Assembly: GCA_911728455.2 (NCBI GenBank)
Contig: OU452239.1
Location: 9,220,328 to 9,284,327 of the forward strand
Source: Marthasterias glacialis
Taxonomy: Eukaryota; Echinodermata; Asteroidea; Forcipulatida; Asteriidae
DNA: 64,000 nucleotides
Reading direction: 5' to 3'
Each line of letters starts with the position of its first letter. Positions within the stretch are counted from its first letter, which is position 1. The notes under the pieces are model-generated. The model was given only the letters and a program-made list of their open reading frames with translations. It searched no databases and was not told where the DNA came from. A program made the position numbers and the translations under genes. Shown here one piece after another: positions 34,585 to 46,800 of the stretch.

Positions 34585-34679
34585 CAAGTCGGCCCCATCC
34601 CCGCCCCCAAACCCTGCTGAGTTCAGAAACTATTTCCCAGCCTAGCTGCAAGATGCAACACTGCGAAGATGCCCCATTA
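34585..34679 (-). other. Possible 3' UTR or alternative exon
   Basis: Bounded by ATTTGATCAG acceptor and CTTG/GTGAGT donor 81 bases below the GABBR2 stop. Joined to exon 15 it would give an immediate TAA, so it cannot extend the protein in that frame. Weak. Confidence 0.2.
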
Positions 34680-34759
34680 CTGATCAAATGGAGAGCAATA
34701 TATTAGATGAGGCAGTGCATTTTTGACGAGCAATAAATTCAGCTTTGTTTTAGAAAGCT

Positions 34760-34840
34760 TTATGATTTCCCGGAGCACAGTTGCAGTTGTTGCTGGAAGT
34801 GTTGAACCAGCTCCAGTAATTCTACAATCCTCGTATCTTT
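34760..34840 (-). CDS. GABBR2: GABBR2 visible exon 16: terminal coding exon
   Basis: Acceptor TCATTTCCAG, phase 0; encodes KDTRIVELLELVQHF and QQQLQLCSGKS then TAA at 34762-34760. Leucine spacing continues the coiled coil of exon 15, which supports the join. The tail then ends, without the long C-terminal extension of vertebrate GABBR2. No AATAAA is evident close downstream, so alternative 3' ends are possible. Confidence 0.78.
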   Translation of the reverse strand, partial: KDTRIVELLELVQHFQQQLQLCSGKS

Positions 34841-37800
34841 CTGGAAATGACAAAAAGAGAAAAACCAATCCTGGTATGTGGTGAAAGGTGACAAATCAAC
34901 GGGAGACTTTTGGGGACGCCAGGGTAGGTGGCAGTAGACTTACCAGGTGTTTCCATTTTTAGGAATTGTGCGCATGTGCAAAACTATGATACACATTTGA
35001 AATTTACCAGAGGCTTTTTTTTTTCCAAACTTCGGCTTAGGATCCACCTCCGGCTCCGGGCTCCGTGTGACGTTGGAAACACCGTGCGAAATGTACACTG
35101 CTTCACTGCTTGACGGAGCCGGAGTCGGAGCCAGAGCCCAAGCCGCCACTGTTTGGAAAAAGCCCCTATTAAGTCTGCTGCCACCAAGCGTTCCAAAGTC
35201 TCCTATAAACCAGGGAGTACTGAAGAACAAAACAATGCCCCACTCCACTGAAATCAGCTTAACATTGAAGGTAAACATTAAAGTATGCAAAGTCGTCATT
35301 GTATTTTTGTACCATTTCTCAAGTAATAAGTAAACACACGATCCAACCAACCAATGACATTTTTAATCAAAATGATGAGCGAAACGCTTAACCATAACAT
35401 GCTTCCCTTCACCTGGGTGTATAAATAGGAGCTTGTGAGGAAGGTGGTTTTATGATGGCGCTAAAATAGACCTAGGCAACATGATGAGTATGCTCCAAAG
35501 GGAGGTATGAATGTCTGTGGGTTGGTTTTAAAACGTGCCTAAGGAGAAAGGATTATGTTGTAAAGCGCCTTGATAAGTATGTTAACGATATGTCTGTTTC
35601 TATCACCTAACACACCCCGTGTCAGCAGGTATCTGTTTCTCTGAATCCGTGGAGCTATCCAGGCCAGAATGACCCGTCTTGCGAGTCAAACCGAGTGACA
35701 ATATGGGTCCGTGACGTGTTTGTTACTCTGATCCCAGGTAAATATGCCTTCCCCAAAAAAGAAAAAAAAAGGAAATAATTAAATAAATAAAATGAAATAA
35801 AAAAATAAATAACCCATGTGTGTCCAAATGCGCATGATCAGACATGATCGACGCGCAAAGGATTTCGGGTAAAATCTAAATCTAAGCAACATCGGCAGTC
35901 ATCATGGTGTGCTAATTTTGAGTCAATGCTGTACACAACATGTAAAACCTGGCGTAGTTACACATGAGCTACAGCACAACGTCCATCTTGGCACTTTGAT
36001 TGCTTTTTTAGGCAGCGTCCGAATCAAGCGACTTCGGCTACGGCTGCTGGCTGCACCGACAACGTTGAAGAATAGGAATCCTCGGCGTTTCGGCCGTAGC
36101 CACAGCCGAAGCCATTCATTCGGTCACGGCCTTCAGCTTTACTCGGTTTCCCAAGATGCATTGTGGTATATATTTAAAATGGCGCTCTGGCATATGGGCT
36201 ATTGGAACGGATTTTTATTGGTGAAAAAAATGACGTTACCTCTTCCAACTTTTTTTTCAACTCCTCAATTTCCCTGTCTTTATCCCTCAGTTTGGCAACA
36301 TCTAGGTTTAAGCTGGTACATGGACGTTGTGGAGCAATTTGGTTATGTGTTGTAAACATTCCCTGTACCTGAGATCCGTCTTGACCTTCGGACCACACTG
36401 CAATAATCTGTGATGGGGAAACAAATGCACACAAAAAAACCCGGACAAGTCTTAGAAACAAATACCGCATTTTCCTTGGTATCGTGCGCCTGAAAATTAA
36501 CGGTGGCCACGGAGGACATCGGTGGCGCTTTCCTAGTTCTTGGCCGTACTAGAGACTCTCCTAGTTCTGCAGAAAGTTAACGGTTGTCATGAAAGTCGCC
36601 TTACTTGCCCTTTAGGAACGGCATTCCAGACATGTGCCCAATTTCATATAGCTCATATAGGCACAAAAGGTAGCTAAGCACAACAGAAAATGTTTGATAA
36701 TAAGGGAGTATCCTAGCTTTATACACCGGGTGTATACATGTATTATGATTTTTTTTTCCAAATGCGACTACTTTGAGGCACGTTTCCTTTGAGAAGCGTT
36801 CCTTGTTAGGTAAAACAGTTACTGCACTGCGCGTGACGTATTTACAACTTGTCATGATAGCAGTTGCAAATACATCACGTGCAGCGCAGTGACCGTTTAC
36901 CCCACAAGGAACACTTTTCAAAAGAAACTTATTTGTGCCGCTTTAGGGTCACTCTACGGGAGCCAGTGAGAAAGGGGTATAGCTGGACGTTGAATTGTAA
37001 TTCAACGTCCAGATATGTATAGCTGGACGTTAAATTACAATTCAACGTCCAGCTATACCCCTTTCTCACTTACTCCCGTAGAGCAGTCAGTGAGAAAGGG
37101 GTATAGCTTGACGTTGAATTGTAATAATTCAACGTCCAGCTTTGTTTAGCTGGACGTTGAATTGTAATTCAACGTCCAGCTATACCCCTTTCTCACTGAC
37201 TCCCGTAGAGCAACCCAGTATTAGGATAGTTATCAAAGATACCACTCCATAATAATCCATCGACAAGGATCGCGGTCAATAATGTATAAAACCCAGTGGC
37301 ATAAGTGGGGGGCGTGCCCCCGGGTCCCTCCCCCATTTACAATCTGGTCTTTTTGAGATACCGTTACTTAGTAACTTAATAATCATACCCGTAAATTATA
37401 GCGCAACTGCAACGGACACCATTTGCTCAAGGAACCTGTTTTTAAACACGTCGGGTAAAGGATAACCCATCTGGGACAATCATGGTAGTCATACAGCAAT
37501 CAATATAGCCCAACGTCAAATATATCCCCGCGTCGAGGTGTGTTGAGCAAGGTGTCCCAAAATTAATGATATCTTAGGTCTATAACTATTTACCTTTGGA
37601 AGAAATATAAGGCAGTTTGTTACAGTTGTCCCGAAGGTTATACACGACGCGGTGAGGATATATGTGACGCTGGGCCTGTCGATATCCAGTACAAGAACCA
37701 GAGGGGTGATGATAACACTCGGAATAGCCACGTTGTAGATTGCAATCGCAATGAACTTGGAATCGTTGAGTTGCAGCATGGTCACCTTCCTGGGATATGA

Positions 37801-40800
37801 TTGTATGCACACGAAAATGAAAGCAAATCATGGTGGCTCATTATTCAGTTTATAAAGTTTACACAATCCCGTCTCGCGTGCTTCAACATTGGAAGAGAAG
37901 CAGGCACGGTGAACAAATAATTGTCGTCGCACTTACTTTCACGTACAACCCGCGATTACTGTTTGGCTGTATGCCATTAAATGGAAATCAAAATGTATAT
38001 GTACAGATTATGGCATGCACGTAGAGACCGTAGAAACTGTTTCTCCAAATAGCTTCATCCTTTAAATTTACTTTTTTTTAATAACACAAAATCGCAATGT
38101 ACTTACCTTGTTTCCCAGGCCAAGAATGCTCCGTACATAAGAAGGAATCCCTTGTAACTGAACATAATCCCGCACCACAACAGTTTGGGAGAGTTTGGCG
38201 AGTCGCATTTTTCCAACGTCCGCACAATAATCATATCGGCTTCTACGTCCAACTGACGGAACAAAATTATAATTGATTTTTTAGCAAATTGATATATATT
38301 ATAACACTGCTACTTGCATTTTCTGAGATATGCAATAAAAATCACATTTCTTTTACGCGGCGGTGCACCATCGAAGTCTACGCGCACACTTTTATACGGT
38401 ACACTGCAAAAACTGGGGCGTTAAATTGATTCTCTTGGTATCTATATGTGACAACACCGACATGGTGTTAGTTATCCCCATTGCTTTATCGTTGGTAAAA
38501 TTAGTTTTTGCAGTGTACACCAACGCACTGTTTCGAATAGTACGTTTTGTAGTAGCGTTTAATATTTTTGGGTGACCACAATTCCTTGCAAATGGTCTGA
38601 AAAAAACACATCAAATGCAAACCCTTTAGACCTACTTTCTTACAATAATGCCTCATGATGTAAAAGGGTGTCAACACTGCAAAATCCGGGGTGTTAAATT
38701 GATTCTCTCGGTATCTATATGTGACAACACCGACATGTTATTTATCCCCATTGCTTTATCGTTGGTGAAATTAATACCATATTGGTGTTGTCATATATAG
38801 ATACCAAAAGAATCAAATTAACACCCCAGTTTTTGCAGTGAACGTCTTATTGCTGACGGCCTTCAAGTTTTCTCCGCTTCAATAATTGTACATGTACAGT
38901 AATTGAAAGTTAGAATATGGTATCCATTAAAAAGCAAGGTGTCCAAAAGACACTCATACGTCGCTCTGGCTATCATCACTACGGTAGTGGCTGTTGCCTG
39001 ATCGCTGAAAAGCCATATTCTTAAATGCTGTTTGCAACAGCCAGCGGCCATAGCCGTAGCCGAAGTCGCTCGTTTCGGACGCAGGTTAAAATTCTACCCC
39101 CGTGTGCTAAAACATTATACACTAATCCCTTAGTGGAAATCTCACATTAAATACCGGACAGAGGGCGCCCTACATTTTCATCTGGGTAGTGACTACAGAC
39201 TACAGCGGAGATATACCTGATCTGCAAGGGTGATTTGGATGAGTTGACTCGGATCATAGGCCGTCCATACTGATATGATTACGACATCAACTACGACTAA
39301 TACGCCTACAATCATGAAGAGGTGATAGTTGAATATCTAAACAAGAAAAGACGTCAGAGACTTAGTCTTAAACCACCGTAAGAAATCAATGGAAATCATA
39401 CAATGTTTGCCAGCGCAGGCCTGTATTCTAATTTTGTGAGATACCAGATGACAGCAGGCATACTTTTGCTTACCCAACTTAGGGTTTGCACATTCTCGAG
39501 ATCAATGAAACTTATTATAATAAGTCTGCTGCCACCTAGCGTCTCAAAAGCAAAAAAGGATATTATCAGTCTAGTCAGAACATCTGACGTCATACTGCTA
39601 CGCTCGTGCGGATATTACAAGACATGGAACCAGTCTATTATCAGTCAAGCGATGACCGTATTCGAACCAGGAATGCTGAACATCCATTTTCATAGTATTC
39701 GAGGACTGCGAACCACTCATCAGTTAGTCATACGCGTCCCGATTGTCTGGAGTTGACGTCAGCCGTGGTTTTATTTCAACTCTGTTTTGGGGGGCCGAGG
39801 AGGCGTTTAATACAGTATTCTATATTCGCATTAAATGCAGAGTCAATAAATAAAAAATAAATAAATAAATAAATAAATAAATAAAAAATACACACAATCA
39901 TTGTACACATATCAGCGACCTTCACAGGTGTGGAGAAACCTCCGGCGAGATTACTGCCGTGGTTGCAGTCCACCTTTATCTGGTTACCGAGTACTTGAAT
40001 AATTGTATAATATGTAACTTGATTTATATTAACATTCCTCTCAGCATTGGCAACTTTTGTAGTGCGCGTTCTATCAAGTGGGACATTTATTGTTCTACTT
40101 TACAGCTAGGTAAAGACCGACTGAACTATGATACGGCAACGGAACATAATGTGACCTGTTTTTTTGTTTTAGCAAAGTCAAAGTTTAACACACGAACAGA
40201 TTGGAATGAGTGATTTTTATCAGCTTCAGAATGTCTGAGTGATATTGGAACCCAAAAGTGTTGGATACCGTTGGAAAGTTCATTTTAAACTGACTTCAGA
40301 AATGTCATTATCTTCATTTTTTTAACATAATAACTTTAGGGCTCATTTTGTGATAACAGGTCACATATAAGTCATATAATGGCCGGAAAGTTTCATGAAT
40401 GTCAACCCAACTGCAAATATTTACCTTAGTTCTCCTCGTTTTGTTCCTGAATATCACGTGGACTCTCCAAGTCTTGGCGAAAAGCCCGCCAAAAGCAAGC
40501 GTGAAGGAAATCGGTAGTATCCAGACGTGTGCCTGAGAATGAAAAAAAAAAAAATACGTTAACAGGTTGCAACAATATATGGAGATGAAATAAGCACGGG
40601 ACGCTTCTCTGATTGTTTTTTTCTAGAGGTATAACTCAATCAATCAATGACTCGGTTTACAAGGCGTTAATCCAACGTCAATGCCCGGTAGTGCTGTAGA
40701 GTCAGTAGGCCTACTCGAGAATGAGAGAAGCTTTAAACATGAACATATAGAGGAGATTGTCTGATGTATAAGGGAAGATCCGCATACTAGGAGCATCGAT

Positions 40801-43800
40801 GGAAAAGCTTCAATCCCACAACCGTGACTGCTTCTTGCAATGGCAAAAAGGACTGGAGTATTTATTTATTTATTTATTTATATCTTTCTGGTAATGAAAC
40901 CAAGGGACCCTCAAAAGTGACTAGCCTGAAGATACCTGTGTAGAGAAGATGTTGAAGAAATGTCAGTTTTACATGTGGGAGGAAAACCCCAAATAGGGAA
41001 AACCCACGCAATCAGGTAATCTGAAAACCCAATCCACGTGCAAGAAACCAGTCCGGGATTCGAACCGGGGTCCACAGAGGTGAAAGGCAGGGAAAGAAAC
41101 CACTGAGCCAACCTGAATGCCCTGAATACACTCTTACGGGAGTCAGATTTGACCTGGAACTGGTTTTAAAAATGGAATTTCTAACTCGAATTCTGTGTCA
41201 GTCTGACCCATTTCTGGGTCATTTTGAGACAGATTCCGGGTCATATTGACCCAGGAGAGGCGCAGGTCCCACGGGACCCGGAATTCTGCCCTGGGAGGTT
41301 TACAGTGTAAGGGACCAGGAACGCAAGTTAAGTAGGACTTAATTTTCTTTTTTAGCTACGTCTCCATTGGTGTTGTACACAAATGCGAAGCGAGGACGTC
41401 ATCTCTCTGTCAAAACACCCGGGATCCCTTTGGTTAAAAACCTCGGTCTTATTGGGTATAGACAATGACCTTTCAAATCATGCCTGTTTCGAAACCACTA
41501 AATTTAGACAGACGTGTTCGGGGTGCATGTTTTATATCAACATTCTTCAAAGAGAAATCTAGCGGTTTTGCCTTTTTTATTTTCCATTTAAGAACCCCAA
41601 TGAAATTAAGCCGTGAAGTGTAAACAGCTTTTCGGGCTACCCTTGGCTCTGTTTTTAGCAAATGTTTTTATGTATCTCTTTGTAATTTTGTATTTTTGCC
41701 AAATTAAATGAATGAATGAGTGCGTGCCCTCGTTGGTATCCAATAAATTGATCATACATCGCCGCAAAGGGTAACTTAATTCTGTTCGTTTTACTCGGAT
41801 GAAGTGTACGACGCGCCGCTCGAAGCAACATGGAGTATTTATTGTAGAAATAAAAAAACATTCGATAACCTTTCTGCTGTATTGAATGACAAACATTTCC
41901 AACAAACAATGTTTGTTTAATGAGATATAGTTCTGGCGACTGCAATATTAACCAAGGATTTGAAGTTGTTTGGCAATTCTGCATCCATGTTTACTTGTTC
42001 AAAATTGGATTTGGCGAGACAACCAAACACAAAATCGCAGATTGCCAAACTATGGCGCTAACCAGAAGACGTTTTTCTACGAAGGCTTTAATGGGACAAC
42101 CTAGACTGAAAGTTGCAGGGCCGATTTAAAAAAAAAAACATATTTTATACTTTCAATTTTGGGCTGAACACAGAAAAATTGACTGGAATGAATTAACGAA
42201 ACGGCGCTCTATCAACTGAGCTATCCAGCCCTAATGTTGGTGGTCTCCCTAACTTTTGGCAATATCTTAGTTTGTTGCGAGTATTTTCTCTGAACGAATT
42301 TCGACAGATGTTGTTGTTTCCAAATCAAAAAACACACAAAAATACCACGGACAATGCACAAAATAAATGTAACGAGAAAGCTGTTGTAATGGCCGATGGA
42401 CCTAAGATAATTTCAGGATACCGACAATACTTTTTAGTTAACTTCACTTATCATTGATTGACTTTTCCGTGCAGTACCTGCAATGAAAGCTTGTAACTTT
42501 CTTGAATCTATACAGGGCTCTATCAAATCGGCCACAAATCGAACCTACATCTTTAAAGTCTCGTTGCTGTTAATTTTTAGGTCAAAATATGAGACTTTGC
42601 CCCATATTATGAAATATTGACGTTAATTTTTTTGTAAAGACATTGTGACTTTGTTCCAAGTCGCATTCGCGATTTGGTGGCACACTGACGCCAATAATGT
42701 ATGTTTGAATGTCCACCAGGGATGGCCCACCATATGATGCGTATATCATTAATTCATTCTAGAAGTTGATTCTTGCACTCTGGAAGTATTCATCTTGGAA
42801 AGCTGACGGTGGCTCATATTGATTGCTTGTACTTGACTCAAATGATGGTATCTCCGGTAATTAATAACATCAACGACCAAGGTATGTGGGTTTTCAACAT
42901 CAGTGTCCATGGTCTATATTAAGGTTTGCCCTTTAGTTTAGCCCGGTATGGATGGCAAATTGATATTAATATAGGTCTGTTACATTTCCCCCGGAACCAA
43001 ACGATTTTTACCGCCGGCCTACTTAATTTAATGATGAGTGATACGTCTATGATATCAACAATTATTAGCATTGCTCTAAAAAAAAAACTCCCACTCTGAC
43101 TTTCTAGTAAAATCCATGCAAGATAGTCACATCAATTGTTCTCTTTAACGGTTACCGCTTGATCTTGGTTATTTCCAATGGCAAACCAACAAAGGTACCT
43201 CCAATAAGATACCCAATCAAATCAACGGGAAGCTTTTGGACGGTCCCTTTTCACAGTTCTCACCAGTAGTACGCATGCCCATCAGAACTACGCGCGCAAT
43301 ACTGAGCATGTGCGCGCATGCCCGGAACTTTCATAAAGGACCGTTGTGTCTGTTGTGGCCAGCGTCTCAAAAGTCTCCCGTTGTTGTCAAACTATTGAGG
43401 AAATTGAATAATATGCACACGTACATTATTCAAAGCCATGTAATAATGGGAAACTTTTGAACGGTCCTTTTTCACAGTTCTCACCATGTACAGTACACCG
43501 TATGGGAACAAACGAAATAGAGGGCGAAAGAGAAAAAGATGGAGAGACGAGCTGCAACCAAACTGGGGGAAAGTCAGCTGGTAACAACAAGCACAAAATA
43601 GAGACATTTAGAGACATTGTGCTGAGGCCTTCATCCTGCAGTGGATCGACAATGGCTGAAAAGAAAGAAAGAAAGAAAGTGCGCGTGCTCAGAACTACGT
43701 GAGCAATACTGATCATGTGCGCGCACGCTCAGAACTGTCAAAAAGGACCGTTGTGTCTGCTGCCGCCAGCGTCTAAGAAGTCTTTCATTAGACCTTCTCT

Positions 43801-46800
43801 CTAAGGACAAATGTTATAAAATAAAAACATAGATTTACGTGTTGAAATTGAAATGTAGTAGTCTTGGTCCAAGACGTCACTGAGGACTTAAAACGAAATT
43901 ATGATAAGTATTATATTGTTATCATTGCGTGATAGGCGGACTCAAGGAGAAGAGGCTAATTTTGGATCGAGACTAATCATATTATTCATAGAAACTCACT
44001 TACCAGACACAGATAACCCACGGCATCTCTACCGACTAGACTTTGATCCAACCCGGCTAAGATAACATCAACGTAGCACATACAGCATCCGACGGCAATC
44101 ACATTGTTGATGCTTGGGCAGGAGAGCTTCACTACCCTGATTAAGTTATCAAAAAATGCTCTAGTTTATACAAACATTTGTTTTCTTTCTTTTTTTCCCC
44201 TTCTTCTTCACCAAGAGTCTTTTAAAGCACTGTGACGGCCCCTTGCACGCGCGTCACAAGCAGCGTCTGTCTTAAAAATGTGTCAACACCTCGTGGCCTA
44301 AAATTCGCAATACACTGTATATAACACACAGTGACATTGACTTCGAAAATAATAATGATAATTATGATAATAATAATTTGGGAGGCTAGTCATCCTTACT
44401 GGCAGCTGAGAAGCTGAATTGCGAAAGACGCGGCTACACGTGTTTGAGCTGCATGCATTAAAGGGCGCCTTCGGCAGCCAGCCACATCAACCCATAATTA
44501 TATGACCACGGAGCACGGCCTGAGATCGAAAGTGTTTGGTTTTTCCGGAGGGAGGAAAACCGGATGGCCTGGAGAAAAACCCTCGTGGCACAGGAGAGAA
44601 CCAACGGACAACTCTACTCACATTATGGTCTTAGCCGGGAATCGAACCAGGGACACATGGGTGAGAGGCAACGCTTTACGGACAAGCCACCCGTGCCAAC
44701 CGAGATGATTTTGATGATGGCGTCAGGGGAATTAGGTTAATACCAAGCGCTTTCCAAGTCTCATGGAGAATAAATTCCACAAGCTTCTTGGGTGGGATTT
44801 GCACCCAAGGGCAGAGCCCATATTCATGGCACTGCTTACCGCGAAATTCCGCGCTTGAAGCCCATAGAACCAGAGTTCCCATACAGGGCACCGTACAATC
44901 TAAAAACTCTCGGGTCAGAACTGACCCGGATTCCGGGTTGCAGAGAGCCTGGCCCATTTCTGGGTCAGTATGACCCGGAATCTGTGTAAAACTGACCAGA
45001 AATTGTGACAAAATAAAGCAGAATCATCCCATCCGAGACAACATCCCATTTTTAACTTGTCAACATCCCATTTTTAACTAGTCAACATCCCATTTTTAAC
45101 TAGTCAACATCCCATTTTTAACTAGTCAACATCCCATTTTTAAATAGTCAACATCCCATTTTTAACTAGTCAACATCCCATTTTTAACTAGTCAACATCC
45201 CATTTTTAACTAGTTAACATCCCATTTTTAACTAGTCAACATCCCATTTTTAACTAGTATCCGGGTCAGCCCGACCCAGAAATTTGTCGGGCCCCCCTGC
45301 GACCCAGAATCCGAGTCAATCCGGACCTGGGTGTTTTAAAGTAAGCGCAGATTTGTATGGTAAGCAGTATACGTGAAACTGTAGCACCAGTAATAAAGTA
45401 CAATATTATTTAGTTCCCCCCAGCATGATTCAGTAAGCACTACGAATGCATTGAACATCCGGTGACTTTTAATTCATCAGCTTACACCCACATGACTATT
45501 GCATTGTGCTTTTATGACCGATGCAACAAAATGCGTCACTGAATGTATTTGTATTGTTTTTCGTTTTATAAAGTATTTCTTGCAGCGCATAAACAAGTGC
45601 GTGTCAAAAACGTGGTTATTCATTGCTGTTCGGATTACAATGACGTCCACTCGTTCCTTATTCTTTTGCGTTTATCTCTACGCTCTGAATAAACGAAATC
45701 TGAGTTCGCTGGCCCTTCTCACTCATTTACAGAGCGGAGAGTTCGATAGAGGGGCACATCAGAATGTATTACATTGTGTCACACACTGTAACAACAGTTT
45801 GTGCAAAGATATAGGCTAAAGCTAACATGCAAGGAATTCAACCAGTTCTCACATTTCTCAAAATAAGAGTTTGTGGGTTGTTACCAACCCGCAGGGAAGA
45901 CAGTGTAAATCTAGGAACTTTTGCCCATGAGGTTTCAGATATTAAAACGACATCCATGTTTTACAGTTTTCTCGCCCATTAACAGCGCTGAGATAAGTTC
46001 GATATACTGCGCAGCAGCGGCGTAGCCAGGTTTTTTTCACTAGGGTGGCACGGGGGGGGGGACACATTGATTTTCAGTGGGGATGGGGGATGGGGGCAGG
46101 TACCATGTTTTTTTATGAATTACATATATATATTTTTTTTCTTTTCATGGGGGCACTGGAAACTTGTAGGGGGGGCACGTGCCTCCCCCAAGGCCCCCTT
46201 GGCTACGCCGCTGTCGTGCAGTGTCTATATTATTATGCACAAAACAAAACATAAAACATAAAACATTACATAATCACCTCCTGTCTTTGAAGCTTATGTT
46301 GAATATCAAGAACACCACAGTCATAACAATTCCTACAACTGCAATTGATGTGAAGATGATAAATGATGATGGGCTGATACCTCGGTGGACAATCACCCTC
46401 GTTGGGCCATCTCTAGGAGTGGCACCCCCTGGACGGGTCAAACAAAAATAAGTTGCCAAATAAAGCGCAGCCCTAAGAAATGAAATGGTTTTTTTTAGCA
46501 ATACATTCACAGACAATGGAATGTTGGAGTCTGACGGAAAAGTGAACCGGTTCGTTTACAACATGTGACCTAAATGCATCCGCGGGAAAGCCTTGCGATG
46601 ACACAGAACAGTGGTGTCGCTGACCGACTTTTTCAGGATGATGCTGCGTCTGAGTTAACACCATTGGGAACAAATAAGTCGCCGATTTCAGTCAAAACCC
46701 GATAATATCCCAAATATACCAGAGTATTACCGGTAAACAAGAGCCTTTCTTCTCTCGTCCACTCAAGTCCACCATCCTGGAAGTAAATAGCAACTTTTTC

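Larger units (their letters stand above)
23061..34759. other. Intergenic region between PCSK7 and GABBR2
   Basis: No conserved coding exon recognised on either strand. Contents are the repeats listed separately, plus poly-T at 29648-29674 and short TACATGTA tracts up to about 27.4 kb. A good donor (GTGCAGG/GTAAGT, minus, near 28994) could mark an alternative PCSK7 leader exon, but nothing else supports it. Confidence 0.6.
34841..36239. other. GABBR2 intron between visible exons 15 and 16
   Basis: Holds family D copy 4, a hexamer foldback (36010-36130) and an A-rich stretch (35755-35812). No exon recognised. Confidence 0.7.
40533..44003. other. GABBR2 intron between visible exons 10 and 11 (3.5 kb)
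   Basis: Holds a SINE, a GGGTCA MITE, a tRNA-like piece and two family D elements. 42240-43220 shows nothing I can name beyond AT-rich unique-looking DNA. Confidence 0.7.

Noticed and set aside
35600-35740. Extra GABBR2 tail exon
   Set aside because: No heptads, an early stop in the required frame, and no good acceptor.
35909-36355. 148-codon plus-strand frame
   Set aside because: Overlaps GABBR2 visible exon 15 in antisense and a hexamer foldback; no motif.
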